The notes beneath the pieces are model-generated. The model ran no database searches and was not told the DNA's origin. It saw only the letters and a list, made by a program, of their open reading frames with translations. A DNA stretch of 22,475 bases from Chara braunii (lineage: Eukaryota > Streptophyta > Charophyceae > Charales > Characeae): the NCBI GenBank assembly GCA_003427395.1, contig BFEA01000238.1:174337-196811 (forward strand). Reading direction: 5' to 3'. Below, piece by piece: positions 9,397-18,343 of the stretch (position 1 is the stretch's first letter; every line of letters starts with the position of its first letter). A program made the position numbers and the translations under genes.

Positions 9397-9462
9397 ATAT
9401 CGTGAGGGGTAACCCCTCGCGATATATTCCTTCAGCCATTCAATATCGCGGGGTCGGAGCCG
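9385..9462. repeat. Paired hairpins sharing a 16-base lead
   Basis: CAGCCATTCAATATCG occurs at about 9387 and 9433. In the first copy ATATCGTGAGGGG pairs with CCCCTCGCGATAT (9397-9409/9413-9425, one wobble) around a three-base loop. In the second, ATCGCGG pairs with CCGCGAT about seven bases further on. The two loops are different sequences built on the same 5' strand. No function is assigned. Confidence 0.6.
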
Positions 9463-9749
9463 CGATTACCACGTATGACTAACATCGTTGGTTGGTATAG
9501 GATTGACTTGCAACCGCACGACTTTATATTGAAACCCTTGTGCACGACGTTTCGCCGCCCTGGCTTCTAAAGGTTATGGGATTAAGGGGCTCGCACGTCT
9601 GAGCGAATGCTCGGGATTATTATAGGCCGTTGGCGCTGACCCAAAAGCGGTACCCTAGGGTCATGATCCCCCTGGGATAGGGGGGGGGCCTTCGGCCTAC
9701 TCTGGTTTTTTAGGATTTTATAGTTGGACATTGTAGTTCGTGGCAACCG

Positions 9750-9962
9750 TCAAAGTCAAACCCCTTGACTTCCGACCAGGCCTGGAGTAGGACTCATCCC
9801 CAGGGCCGCGAAAAACGACTGTCACCACAGGTGTGGACCTGTGTACCACCCACTCTACATAAGGTGCAGAAGAGGGTGTGTGATCTTCAACCGCTCATAG
9901 CGGATGTCCAACGTCGATAGATTAACCCTCTAAGCATGTCAGTCGACACTTGAGTGTCGAAT
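9750..9962. other. Perfect short hairpins in the presumed LTR
   Basis: Three perfect stems are visible: AAGTCAA/TTGACTT (9753-9759/9765-9771), CACAGGT/ACCTGTG (9826-9832/9837-9843) and TCGACACT/AGTGTCGA (9943-9950/9953-9960). No coding sequence is apparent in 9460-10258. The hairpin density matches that of the rest of the window's noncoding DNA. Confidence 0.5.
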
Positions 9963-10258
9963 GCGACCCCCGAGATTAACGAGGACGGCCTGGGTATGGG
10001 TACTATGTAGTATGCCATCACTGCGACCGCTTGCGTATGCTGGCTTTGCGAGTCGATATGAGTAGACCCTGCCCGCGCGGTTTTATACCAAGTCCCGCGC
10101 GCGACGCCCATCCTATTTTCGCATCGGAGAGTTATGGGACGGTTATGGAAGGGGCTAGGAGCGTTGTCGCGTTGTTTGTGTTGTGTTGTTTCGTATGTGT
10201 GGGTATGCGTTGTTTTAGTGGTTGTTAAAGTGATGTGCGCGTAGTGTGTGGGATGCGT

Positions 10259-10553
10259 CCTAGTCGACCGACGACGAGCCGCGCTTGGGACTTCAGCCCC
10301 CCAAGATGTCGGTTCACGTGTGGGTCCGATAGAGGCGTATTACCGCGCGTACCCCCTATGCTACAGCGAACGAGAAACGCCCTCGGCTGGTCCACCTCTG
10401 CTATTGCAACTGGGTAGCTTTCGTACTGTGGACTGGTAGCTCGGCGGGGATACGCCCACCGAAGGGAGGTGACAACTCCCGTAAGGTGGAGGTAAGTTGT
10501 GCCTCGCGTAAGCCCTATCCTGTCATAGAGGCTCGCGAGAGGTATGGCTGGCG
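10259..10553 (+). repeat. LTR-like module, copy C
   Basis: Homologous in block order to 2643-2925 at roughly two-thirds identity; shared blocks include CCTATGCTACAGCGAACGAG and GTAAGTTGTGCCTCGCG. It sits 130 bp before the presumed LTR end at 10682, so it is part of the 5' LTR of the gag-pol element. The 5' end of this LTR could not be placed because no 3' copy was found in the window. Confidence 0.6.
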
Positions 10554-10682
10554 CACTCGGCCGGAGCGGCTTGCGGAAGCTCGCTGTATATTCGCGACGA
10601 AGGATTTAAAACCAACTCTTGCGTGACGCAGCCGGGAGGGTCCCGCGCTGCCTCGTGCGGTGTCGGACCGATGCGCTCGACA
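10554..10682 (+). repeat. 3' end of the 5' LTR
   Basis: The LTR end is placed at the dinucleotide CA (10681-10682) in CGCTCGACA, two bases before the primer-binding site. This is the normal arrangement, an LTR ending in CA, a short gap, then the PBS. A possible TATA-like GTATAT lies at 10586. Confidence 0.5.
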
Positions 10683-10684
10683 GG

Positions 10685-10703
10685 TGGCGCCGTTGTCGGG
10701 GAT
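10685..10703 (+). promoter_or_regulatory. Primer-binding site, tRNA-Asp type
   Basis: TGGCGCCGTTGTCGGGGA is complementary, with one difference, to the 3' end of plant-type tRNA-Asp including the CCA tail. The host tRNA-Asp primes minus-strand DNA synthesis in retrotransposons that carry this site. Its place between an LTR end and a gag leader supports the call. Tat/Athila-type plant elements commonly use this primer. Confidence 0.8.
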
Positions 10704-11075
10704 AACGGAAGCCTACCGTTGTCCCCGGTGGAACGACATCCGGGTATGGGAATGAGAAAGAATTAGGCATGATTGAGTTGATAATGAGTGAGCGGAGTGA
10801 TATTTTGTGTGGTTGTGCGTGTGTGAGACCTGAACACCAACGGATGTAATTGATAGCTAAAGGGATTGCGTGATCGGAAGACTGTGTAGAGGGTCTTTGG
10901 ACAGAAGCTGACTCTGTTAAAGTAGGCTTGGACAACAGAGGTAGGGTTTGCTGAGATCTAAGGGATGTAGGAAAAATGTGGGGAGCTTGGTATAAGTATA
11001 TCGGGGTGGGTTGCTGAGTGAAGCTTTCCATTTCTTTTCTTAACAGGAAGGGTGAGCAAGAGCAAGCAGGCCAAG
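10704..11075 (+). other. Retrotransposon 5' leader
   Basis: About 370 bp between the primer site and the first in-frame ATG of gag. It is noncoding on the plus strand. A pyrimidine-rich run ending in CAG (TTTCTTTTCTTAACAG, ending at 11046) resembles a plant splice acceptor and lies 30 bp before the ATG, so gag may be expressed from a spliced leader; this is untested. The minus-strand open frame here overlaps leader and LTR and has no recognised domain. Confidence 0.5.
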
Positions 11076-12833
11076 ATGTCAGGAGGTGGGGGCGCCGCCC
11101 CGAGAAAGGCTCAGACGCTAGATGATCTTGTCGAGGCCCTGTACAAGCGCGAGAGAGCGCCGAGCAATGTTCCGAAAGTCGACACCTTCCACTTCAAGGG
11201 GGAGCGGGTGTCTGACTGGTTGGATTTGACTGAGCAGGCGCTGGTGGGACTGTCGGACGAGGTCAAGTTTCAGCGGATCCTGAAGTACGTCCTTCATAGC
11301 CACCATCGCGAGGTGAGCAAGGTTGTGGACGACGCCAATGGCATTTGGGCAAGGTTTCGAGACCTGATGAGGAGGAAGTACAGGCTGGGAGACGGCCTGC
11401 TGACCATGGCTGACTTGGAAGCCATGAATAAGGATGACTTTTCCATTATTGGGGTATTCGTGCACGAATTCAAGAAGAAGGCGAGGAAGGTGCACGGAAT
11501 CTCTGAAGAGGCGCAGTGTGCCATATTCTTGGGGTTGCTTACTGGCACGAAGGCCTCAGAATTGACGAGTCATGGAGGAGGAAGTGAGAAACTCACCTGG
11601 GCCACTATCGATAAGGGAGTGGAGGAGGGGAGTCTAGACCAGGTGGAACAGCACCAGATGCGATTGCAAAGGCGCAAAAGAAAGGAGAGGAACGCCACCT
11701 TATCCGGGACTTCGGGGGTAAAGAGGATTGTTACGGACGTGCTAGCGGCACTGGGGTATGATAATGAGGCAGAAGTGCAGAAAAGAGGGGTGACCGGGGC
11801 CCCGGGCCGCACGTCAGGGGCAGTGGATGAGGAGACTGGACGTGAGGACTACGACGGAGAGGAGACAGGCTCCCATGTCCTGACCAAGGCCCAGAGGAAG
11901 CAGCGCAACTTGCTGTTGGGAGGTCAGGGATCAGGGAAGGGGCAAGCTCCTCAAGCAATTGCCGCGCCGCCACCTGCTGCCACGACGAAGCCAGCCCTAG
12001 CAGGGCCATCGCATATGGGGCCGCCACCAGTTTGTGGGCACTGGATGCCACATTGTCAGCTAGTGCCCTGGCCCAGTTGTAGCCACTGTACTTCATGTGG
12101 AGGGAACCAGGCCCACGCGGGACAAATGGTCCCATATTCGGGCCCGCCGGCAAGTGGGGGCCCACCAAGCTACCCTGCGACTCCAGGTCAGTTTGTGGCC
12201 CAGCCGCCACCCTCCCAGCAGGCATCTCAGGCTAGCGTGGCCGGGGGAGGGAATCAAGGGCAAGGCGTCCAGGGCAATGGAGGCTGAGGCCAAGGCGGTC
12301 GAGGAGGCGGTGGCCGGGGCCGAGGAAGAAATGGTGGGGGTCGCGGAGGTGGTTGGAATGGTCAGGGGGGCCAGGACCAAGATGGCCAAGGCAGCCAGGA
12401 GGGGGGCTGGGACCAAGATGGCCAAGGCAGCCAGGAGGGGGGCTGGGACCAAGATGGCCAAGGCAGCCAGGAGGGGGGCCAAGGATATGGGAGGCCCCGC
12501 TTTGATTGGCGGAGCGCCACCTGTTGGCATTGTGGCACTATAGGCCACATCGTACGGTTCTGCCAACAGTGGCGGGATGGCGAATTGTCAGGGCTAATCT
12601 CCTCTTGTATGGACGGAGATATATATAATAAGTGGGGGAAGGATATTGACCCCAAGATCGCGGGAGAGATCAGGCAAGAAGCCCTCAGGCGAGCGGCGGC
12701 AGGGCCACCAGCAGCCCCGGCAACGTTCTGGATGTGGCAAGAAAGGGAGGATCTGGGTGTGAGGGTCGAGGAGATGGTGGACGAGAGCGAGGAGGTGACC
12801 CATCGATTAAAGGCAGGAACTATAAAGGAGTAA
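11076..12833 (+). pseudogene. gag: gag: capsid and nucleocapsid, with one internal stop
   Basis: The retrotransposon structural protein, which would form the particle around element RNA. The frame is open back to 11022; the first ATG is 11076, since an upstream GTG at 11052 is a weak start. From the ATG, residues about 20-220 form a retrotransposon gag domain (PKVDTFHFKGERVSDWLDL near the start; RLGDGLL and VFVHEFKKKAR further on). A basic QRRKRKERN stretch and a long Gly/Pro/Gln-rich linker follow. An in-frame TGA at 12285 interrupts Gly/Arg-rich RGG-like sequence. The same frame then reads three 12-residue repeats, a perfect CCHC zinc knuckle (CWHCGTIGHIVRFC, 12522-12563) and a helical tail, to TAA at 12831. 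The TGA sits where CGA would fit the RGG context, consistent with a C-to-T change. Non-functional unless the stop is read through. Confidence 0.85.
12375..12482 (+). repeat. Three tandem 36-bp units inside gag
   Basis: A 36-bp unit starting GACCAAGATGGCC repeats at 12375, 12411 and 12447 almost without change. In the gag frame each encodes the 12-residue unit DQDGQGSQEGGW. The period is a multiple of three, so the frame is kept. It lies just before the zinc knuckle and would lengthen a flexible, acidic, Gln/Gly-rich linker. The near identity of units points to recent expansion or homogenisation. Confidence 0.9.
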
Positions 12834-13379
12834 CCTATAGTCGTTGAGTCGGACGATGAGGGGTTGGAAGTGGTGAGAGAGTCAGCCTCGACCATTTTGG
12901 AAAGAATGGAGGATTTGCTTCCGAAGATAGGCAGGTACCAGGAAAGGCTGAGGGCGATGTGTGACAAGGCCCAGGAGTGGGGAGCGAGCTTCCCTGGGGT
13001 AATGCTCTATGAGTCTGGCCCAAAATCTTCATCAGGACAACAGGGGTATCCAGGCGTGGCGACGGCTGGGTCAAGTCCTAGGTCAGGGATGGCCAATAGG
13101 CCCCCTACGTCGCATGGAAGGGTGCCGCAGGCCACGCAGACTAGGAGCCAAAGTAAGGCTGCCACTAGCCAGGGGCCTAGTCAGGCACCTGGCCGAGCAC
13201 CTCCTCGAAGGGAACCCGAGCCTGAACGTAGGAAGGAAGTGGTGGAGGTTCAAGAGGAGTAAGAGGAGGGTGGTGATGAAGAGGATGAGAGGCTCCGGCA
13301 GGAAGAGGATCGGCGAGCAGAGCAAAGGGCCAAAAAGAGAGGAGTCTAGGAGGAGTTCGAGCCGAGCCTTCGCGACAGC
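12834..13379 (+). pseudogene. gag-pro linker, broken by stops
   Basis: The gag frame continues downstream of the TAA at 12831 as acidic, then Ser/Pro/Gln-rich, then highly charged sequence. It has a possible amphipathic helix (STILERMEDLLPKIGRYQERL) followed by a low-complexity region. Further in-frame stops are TAA at 13260 and TAG at 13347. No enzyme domain is visible. Because the frame is shared with both gag and protease, this is most simply the linker of one gag-pro polyprotein rather than a separate gene. Three further stops make expression unlikely. Confidence 0.6.
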
Positions 13380-14333
13380 GTGCCAAAGAGGAAGAAGTAT
13401 GCGGTCCGGATGGAGGAGGGTTTTGACGTGGAACGAATGGTGGACAGGCTTTTGGAAGGTCATAATGACCTTATGAATTTGAAGGATATCCTCGCATCTG
13501 CCCCAAAGCTGCGTGATAGTCTGCATGGTCGACTCTTGCAGAGGTTGCTGCCCAACGTCCATCTAAGTACAATCCTACCAAGGGAAATAGAGTGGACAGA
13601 GGCAGGCACAAGGATGGATTGGAAGTGTGTGGCGTGCGGGTTGGTGGATCTGAAGGTGAGAGACCAACCTAGCATTGCGATGGGGGACACGGGCGCCGAA
13701 ATGAACATCATCCGGGAGTGAGACGCGACTATATTGGGATTGGAAGTTGACCACTTAGACCATGGCGTGTTGCATGGTGCCAATTGTAAGGCAGTTTTCT
13801 GCGGCACTGCGTCCAATGTGATGGTGGAGATTGGGAAGGTGAGGGCGTGGGCTTGCTTATTTGTTATGCCCAACGTCGATCACCCCATCCTCCAGGGGAG
13901 GTCGTTCCTCTGCAGGACGGAGACTCTAGTCTTCAACAGGCATGATGGAACGATGATCTTGGCCCTGTCTGATCCGGCCTGTGGAAACTATGAGATCATC
14001 AAGTGCCGGAACACGGGACCAGGACGTGGGAGGAATAGGCCAAACCTCGGCTCCTTTATCTTTGAGGAGTCCGAGTATGAGCGACGAAGGCTCCGGGAAG
14101 GACCTGAGGAGGAAGGAACGGCCGAGGTACTATCGCTGAGCATTACCGATGTGAACAAGGCAATGGAGGTGGTGGCGGCACACGATATGGCAGACCCCGA
14201 GGCAATAAAGGCGTTAAGGGAGCAGGTCTTGGAGAGCTCTCAGGTGGGAGAGGTGGAGTTGGTATATCGGCTTCCGGGAGGAAGGGGAGGCCCTGCAATG
14301 GCCCAAGCACGGACGACAAGTCGGCCTTTTTAG
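13380..14333 (+). pseudogene. pro: Retroviral-type aspartic protease region
   Basis: Would cleave the gag-pol polyprotein. The active-site motif DTGAEMNII is at 13686-13709 (Asp codon 13686), preceded by a short Cys-containing strand region (KCVACGLVDLKV). A TGA at 13719 falls eleven codons past the catalytic Asp. The frame then continues with a GVLHGANC stretch and the flap-distal motif HPILQGRSFL, equivalent to the ILGR block of Ty3/gypsy proteases, and ends at TAG 14331 after a charged linker. The frame is the same as gag's. There is no start codon of its own, as expected for a polyprotein part. The stop inside the fold makes it dead. Confidence 0.85.
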
Positions 14334-14379
14334 GGGAGGGCTTAAGTAGGGCTCCCAAAGGCGGTACAAGACCATAGAC

Positions 14380-15590
14380 ATGAAGTGCCGCGCGGTTCCC
14401 GTGCTTGTCACAGAGAACGAAGAAGCCTATTACGAGCGGGAGCGAGGGCTGATACGACGCATGCGGGAGCACGCATTGGCCGGGCCGTGCCGTATCAACG
14501 ATGAGAATGAGGGGAAGCTGATAATTAGGGAACCAAACTTCCTTTCACCCCAGGAGAGGACCCTGATGGTGGAGACCATGAAGAAGAGACATTGCACGTA
14601 TGCTTTTGATGACGACGAACGTGGGAGGCTGGATGTGGATAAGATTCCGATGATTCAAATCCATACCGTCCCACACGAGCCATGGAACTTGAGGGGNGCG
14701 CGATATCCTAATTCTGATAAGGAAAAGATGGTGNTGGATTACCTGCACGGCAAGATGCGTACGCACGTGGCCGACTACTCCAGTGGGCCGTACGCCTCCC
14801 CTTGGTTCTGTTTTATCAAGCCCAACGAGACGCTACGATGGGTGCATGATTTACAGCGATTGAATGCGGTGACAGTGTGGGACGCGGGAGGGTTGCCGAA
14901 CGTTGACGCCCGGTCAGAGTCATGCGCAGGAAGGCCTATAATCTCTCCCATAAACCTTTATTCTGGGTATATCCAATTTCATGTATACCCGCCAGATAGG
15001 CCGGTGACAGCGATGCATACGCCAAGGGGGCTGATTCATATGAATGTAGCCCCTTAAGGATGGACCAATGCGGTGGTAATGGTACAAAGGCACATGATTA
15101 GGGCATGCAGACGGTTAGTCTACATATCACCCAACCCTATATTGACGATTTGGCGGTCAAGGGTCCGAAGGAGAAGGAGGAAGATGAAGTGGTGCCTGGA
15201 GTGAGGCAATTTGTCTGGAAGCATATCCAGGATATTGATCAGGTTCTGAGTCTGCTAGAGGAACACAACCTGACGNCGAGTGGTCCCAAGTCGAAACATT
15301 GTATGACGGAGGCCACGATTCTAGGTTTTGTCTGTAATNAGAAGGGGCGAAGGCTGGATGTAAAGAAGACAGACAAGATCATTGAGTGGCCAGTGCCCTT
15401 CCGCTCGATAACAGACATAAGGAGTTTCCTTGGGACTTGTGGCTTCTGGAGGAGCTTCGTGAAGGACTTTGCCGCCAAGATGGAGCATTTGAGAAAGTTG
15501 GTGCGTCAGGACCCGGAATGGGTCTGGGGTGAAGATCAGGAAGAGGCAGTGAACAAGATGAAGGGAGAGTTTAAAGGAAGGAGGCTTAGT
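14380..15590 (+). pseudogene. pol: Reverse transcriptase, frameshifted, motif A aspartate replaced
   Basis: Would copy element RNA into DNA. The frame has shifted by one relative to protease; it is open back to a TAG at 14347, so the ATG at 14380 is not necessarily a start. Palm and finger motifs appear in order: YASPWFCFIKPN (near 14790), LRWVHDLQRLNAVT, then ISPINLYSGYIQF (near 14941), where gypsy RTs have Asp and this copy has Asn (AAC). A TAA at 15055 interrupts the motif B block (VAP-stop-GWTNAV). After a frameshift near 15105-15130 the catalytic YIDD box follows (15138-15149), then thumb/connection sequence (DIRSFLGTCGFWRSFVKDFA). Four N bases lie in this region. Both the stop and the Asn fit C/G-to-T/A transitions. 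Enzymatically dead. Confidence 0.9.
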
Positions 15591-16059
15591 ATTGGGAGCA
15601 CCAAACTATGAGGCCACAGAGGAAAAACCATTCGCTATCGAGACGGACGCTGGGCCAACTGCCTTGGGAGGGGTCCTGATTCAGGCAGACGCTGAGGGAA
15701 AGGAGAGGCCGCTAAGGTTTGAAAGTCGTACCCTCAATACAACTGAGAGAAACTACTCTCAGTTTAAGAAGGAGACGCTGGTGGTACTCCACTGCCTGAG
15801 GACCTTCCGGAACTATGTTTTCGGCAGGAGGCTCGTTTTAAGGGTGGACCCTACTGCGCTTGCATGTTCCCTGAAGAATTATACTCTATCTGACCCAACC
15901 ATCGCGAGATGGTTGACCTACATTTGGATGTTTAATTTCAAGTTGGAAAGGATTCTAGGGAACAAGAACAGGGCAGATGGGTTAAGCCGTGTCAACTGGG
16001 ATAGGCCAGGGCAAGAATCGATAGAAGATACTCCACCAGTTGATGGGTCCTTGGATTAA
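15575..16059 (+). pseudogene. pol: RNase H domain
   Basis: Degrades the RNA strand of the RNA-DNA hybrid during reverse transcription. It follows RT after a one-base frame change in the run near 15567-15585. Visible motifs: FAIETDAGPTALGGVLIQ (first catalytic Asp), KKETLVVLHCLRTFRNYVFG (Glu), RVDPTAL (Asp) and GNKNRADGLSR (last Asp). All four DEDD residues are kept. A TAA at 16057 ends the open run, but the same frame carries on toward integrase, so this is a stop within pol rather than a natural end. The domain itself is intact. Confidence 0.9.
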
Positions 16060-17707
16060 GAGGAGGACGTCCGCCTCCATATAAACAAATGGTCGTTGAG
16101 GGTGCCTAGCTGCTTTAGTCACCCCATATGGCTAGCGCCTAGGAGGTATGAGCAAGAGGCGGAGTTGGTCCTCAAGCGTTTTCAAGAGGAAGACCCATGG
16201 GGTGGCAAGGACGTTCATTGGATAATGGAATTGGCACTGGCAGACACACAGAGTTTGGCGGAAGAGGTAAGGACACTTGAGGAAGGCCCTACTCAAGTTG
16301 AGGAGCACGAGCAGTTAATGGGAGGAATGTATCTCATAACGAATACACTTCTACAGGGAGACTTTGATCGAAGGGGCTCGTTGAACCCAGTCGAAGGTGA
16401 GGGACCTGTACCCGAAATCCAGGACGATGAGTTTAAAGACGGAGAGATCAAGGAGGCGTTTCGGGCGGAGGAGTATGATGGGATCTACCGGGAGTTAGGG
16501 TTGCTCCTATCGTGCGAGATAAGGGATAGAGATATCAGTGATAAGGCACAAAGGGCGAGGCACCTCTACGTGGTGAGAGATGGCCACTTGTTTATAAAGC
16601 GGCAGATCGAAAATCCCAGGCGGGTTGTGTGTGGGAGAAACCAGCAAATCGACATTATCGCGGCGTTACATGATGGTATAGCAGGGGGGCACAGAGGGGT
16701 AAGTGCCACATACGACAAAATAAGTGGGCTATACTATTGGAGTGGGATGTTGTAGATGGTCATCAAGTACTGTAAGTCATGTGTGCCTTGCGAGGAAAGA
16801 TCAGCACAAAGACCAGGGGATCCCCTGCATCCAAGGTTGGAAAGAGAGGTAGGCGCAGTGGTGGATTTAGACCTGCTTTTTATGCCGATAGGGGACCATG
16901 GGTACAACTACATCTTCGATGCGCGGGATAACCTCACTGGGTTCGTGGACGATCGGGCCATACGAACGAAGACCGGCCCAGTCCTGGCCAGCTGGATCGA
17001 GGAGTACTACTTACGTTACCCCTTTGTCAAAGAGTTCGTGATGGATCGAGGATCGAAATTTACATGTCAAGAAGTGCAAACCTTGCTTGCGGGATATGGT
17101 GTGGGGGCAAATTATACCACGGCAGCACACCCTCAGGCGAATGCGCAAGTGGAAAGAGGGCATAGCACCATCACGAATCTCCTTGCCAAGTGGACGGACG
17201 GAAGGGAGGCCCAACCAGTGGCCGAAGTTTTTAAGCGCAACCTTTTTTGTCGAGAATATCATGGTAAAAAAGACTACCAAGTACGCGCCAGCCACGTTGT
17301 GGTATGGAAGGCACGCTACCTTCCCTATTGAAAGTTTCTTGATAACCTGGAGGCGCCAGGATTTGGAGACCAACCTGACATTCGAGGAGTTGCTTGATAT
17401 TCGGGCACGACAAGTGGGAACTACCAAAAAAAGGTTGCGGGAGGCCGTTGGTCAGGTAGAGAGGAGCCGCATGGAGGACAAGATGAGATGGGACCAGATG
17501 GCACTCGTAAGGAAGGACCCGCTGAGAGTTGGAGATACAGTGTTGTTATATAACTCCTCGCTGGAAAAGCAATGGTCCAGGAAGCTCGATAAACGGTGGT
17601 TGGGACCTTATAGGCTCGTGCAGTGTGGCGAGTTTGGGGCCTATCAAATCGAGGAATTGGATGGGGCGAAGTGGCAGGACTGGGTATCAGGGACAAGACT
17701 GAAATAG
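16060..17707 (+). pseudogene. pol: Integrase: zinc domain, DDE core, GPY/F C-terminus
   Basis: Would insert the element DNA into the genome. It starts with a linker of about 190 codons, then the H2C2 zinc domain: His at 16669 and 16690, Cys at 16771 and 16780. A TAG at 16753 splits it. The core has a first Asp in VVDLDLLFMP (16864 or 16870), Asp in VMDRGSKFT (codon 17044) and Glu in QVERGHS (codon 17152), spaced exactly D-35-E. A frameshift near 17195-17215 moves the rest to the next frame (VENIMVKKTTKYAPATLWYG), ending in a GPY/F module (KRWLGPYRLVQCGEFGAYQI) and a TAG at 17705. No chromodomain follows. Catalytic residues survive but the gene is broken. Confidence 0.9.
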
Positions 17708-18183
17708 TTCGGCGGATTACGAGTGATGAGTTGCGGCCGCTTTCGCCGCCGCTATCAGGGCAGGAGCAGGACGTGCCAGGGGAGACGCCATTCCGGAACT
17801 TGGCGACTCACCTCGACGTATGTCGATGGGAAGCCTCACAGTTGGGGGAGGGCTCACCCGAGCCAGTGCGATATGTACCAATAGAGGAGCCTTTAGACCC
17901 CGAGGCGGAAGACCGAGGGGAGCCACAGGATCCTGGAATGGTGGCCGAGCAGCAGGGTTAGGCCTGGCCAAACGGGATTCCTGAGCCGGATAGCGAGGAC
18001 ATTCCGGAGCTCCCCCCAGAGATCGCTGCTTTGCCTGAGCAGGGGACAGAGATGGAGAGACAGGGGGCAGGGGAGAGAGCCAGGGTGAGTGCGATTCCCG
18101 ATTTGCCGCCAGCCATGTATATGGCTGAGCGTCCAGGTACCGAGGGGCCTGCACCAGTTGAGCCGCCACCGGCATTGCCTTAG
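17708..18183 (+). pseudogene. Acidic, proline-rich tail after integrase
   Basis: The frame used by the integrase core reopens across the integrase stop and reads about 150 codons rich in Pro, Glu and Asp (ITSDELRPLSPPLSGQEQDV near the start). It is interrupted by TAG at 17959 and ended by TAG at 18181. It could be the C-terminal extension of pol or the N-terminal part of the third open region. No domain is recognised. Composition is unlike the pol enzymes and suggests a disordered linker. Confidence 0.45.
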
Positions 18184-18343
18184 TACGAGTGGCGGAAAGA
18201 GTGCAGGGGCGTTAACTCCAAGGGGCCGCGGACCACGAGTGGGAGGAGCCTCAAAGGAAACCCGCGAAGAAAAGTCCGCTAGAGTACGAGTCCGTCTGGC
18301 TGAGATACACGCGAGACAGACTGAGATGGGAAGGCAGGGATAG
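18184..18343 (+). pseudogene. Basic segment leading into the third open region (frameshifted)
   Basis: In the second frame this reads a basic, helical segment (GGASKETREEKSARVRVRL, then AEIHARQTEMGRQG) up to a stop at 18341-18343. The next frame picks up with APTPPVDPNTSEQRIDELWA, with no gap in sense. I infer one former reading frame across a single-base shift near 18325-18343. The frame of the downstream region has its nearest upstream stop at 18322. Confidence 0.45.

Noticed and set aside
12093-12967. Minus-strand frames with Trp/Pro-rich or Ala/Leu-rich repeats
   Set aside because: They are reverse-strand shadows of the 36-bp repeat and gag C-terminal region; the plus frame encodes the zinc knuckle.
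12285-16755. Stops in gag-pol as programmed readthrough or recoding sites
   Set aside because: There are too many, of all three types, at domain interiors as well as boundaries, alongside several frameshifts and a lost catalytic residue; decay is simpler. The shift near 14300 at the protease-RT boundary is the only plausible recoding site.
17600-17707. Chromodomain after integrase
   Set aside because: The frame ends about 25 codons after the GPY/F module, and the downstream frame shows no chromodomain-like residues.
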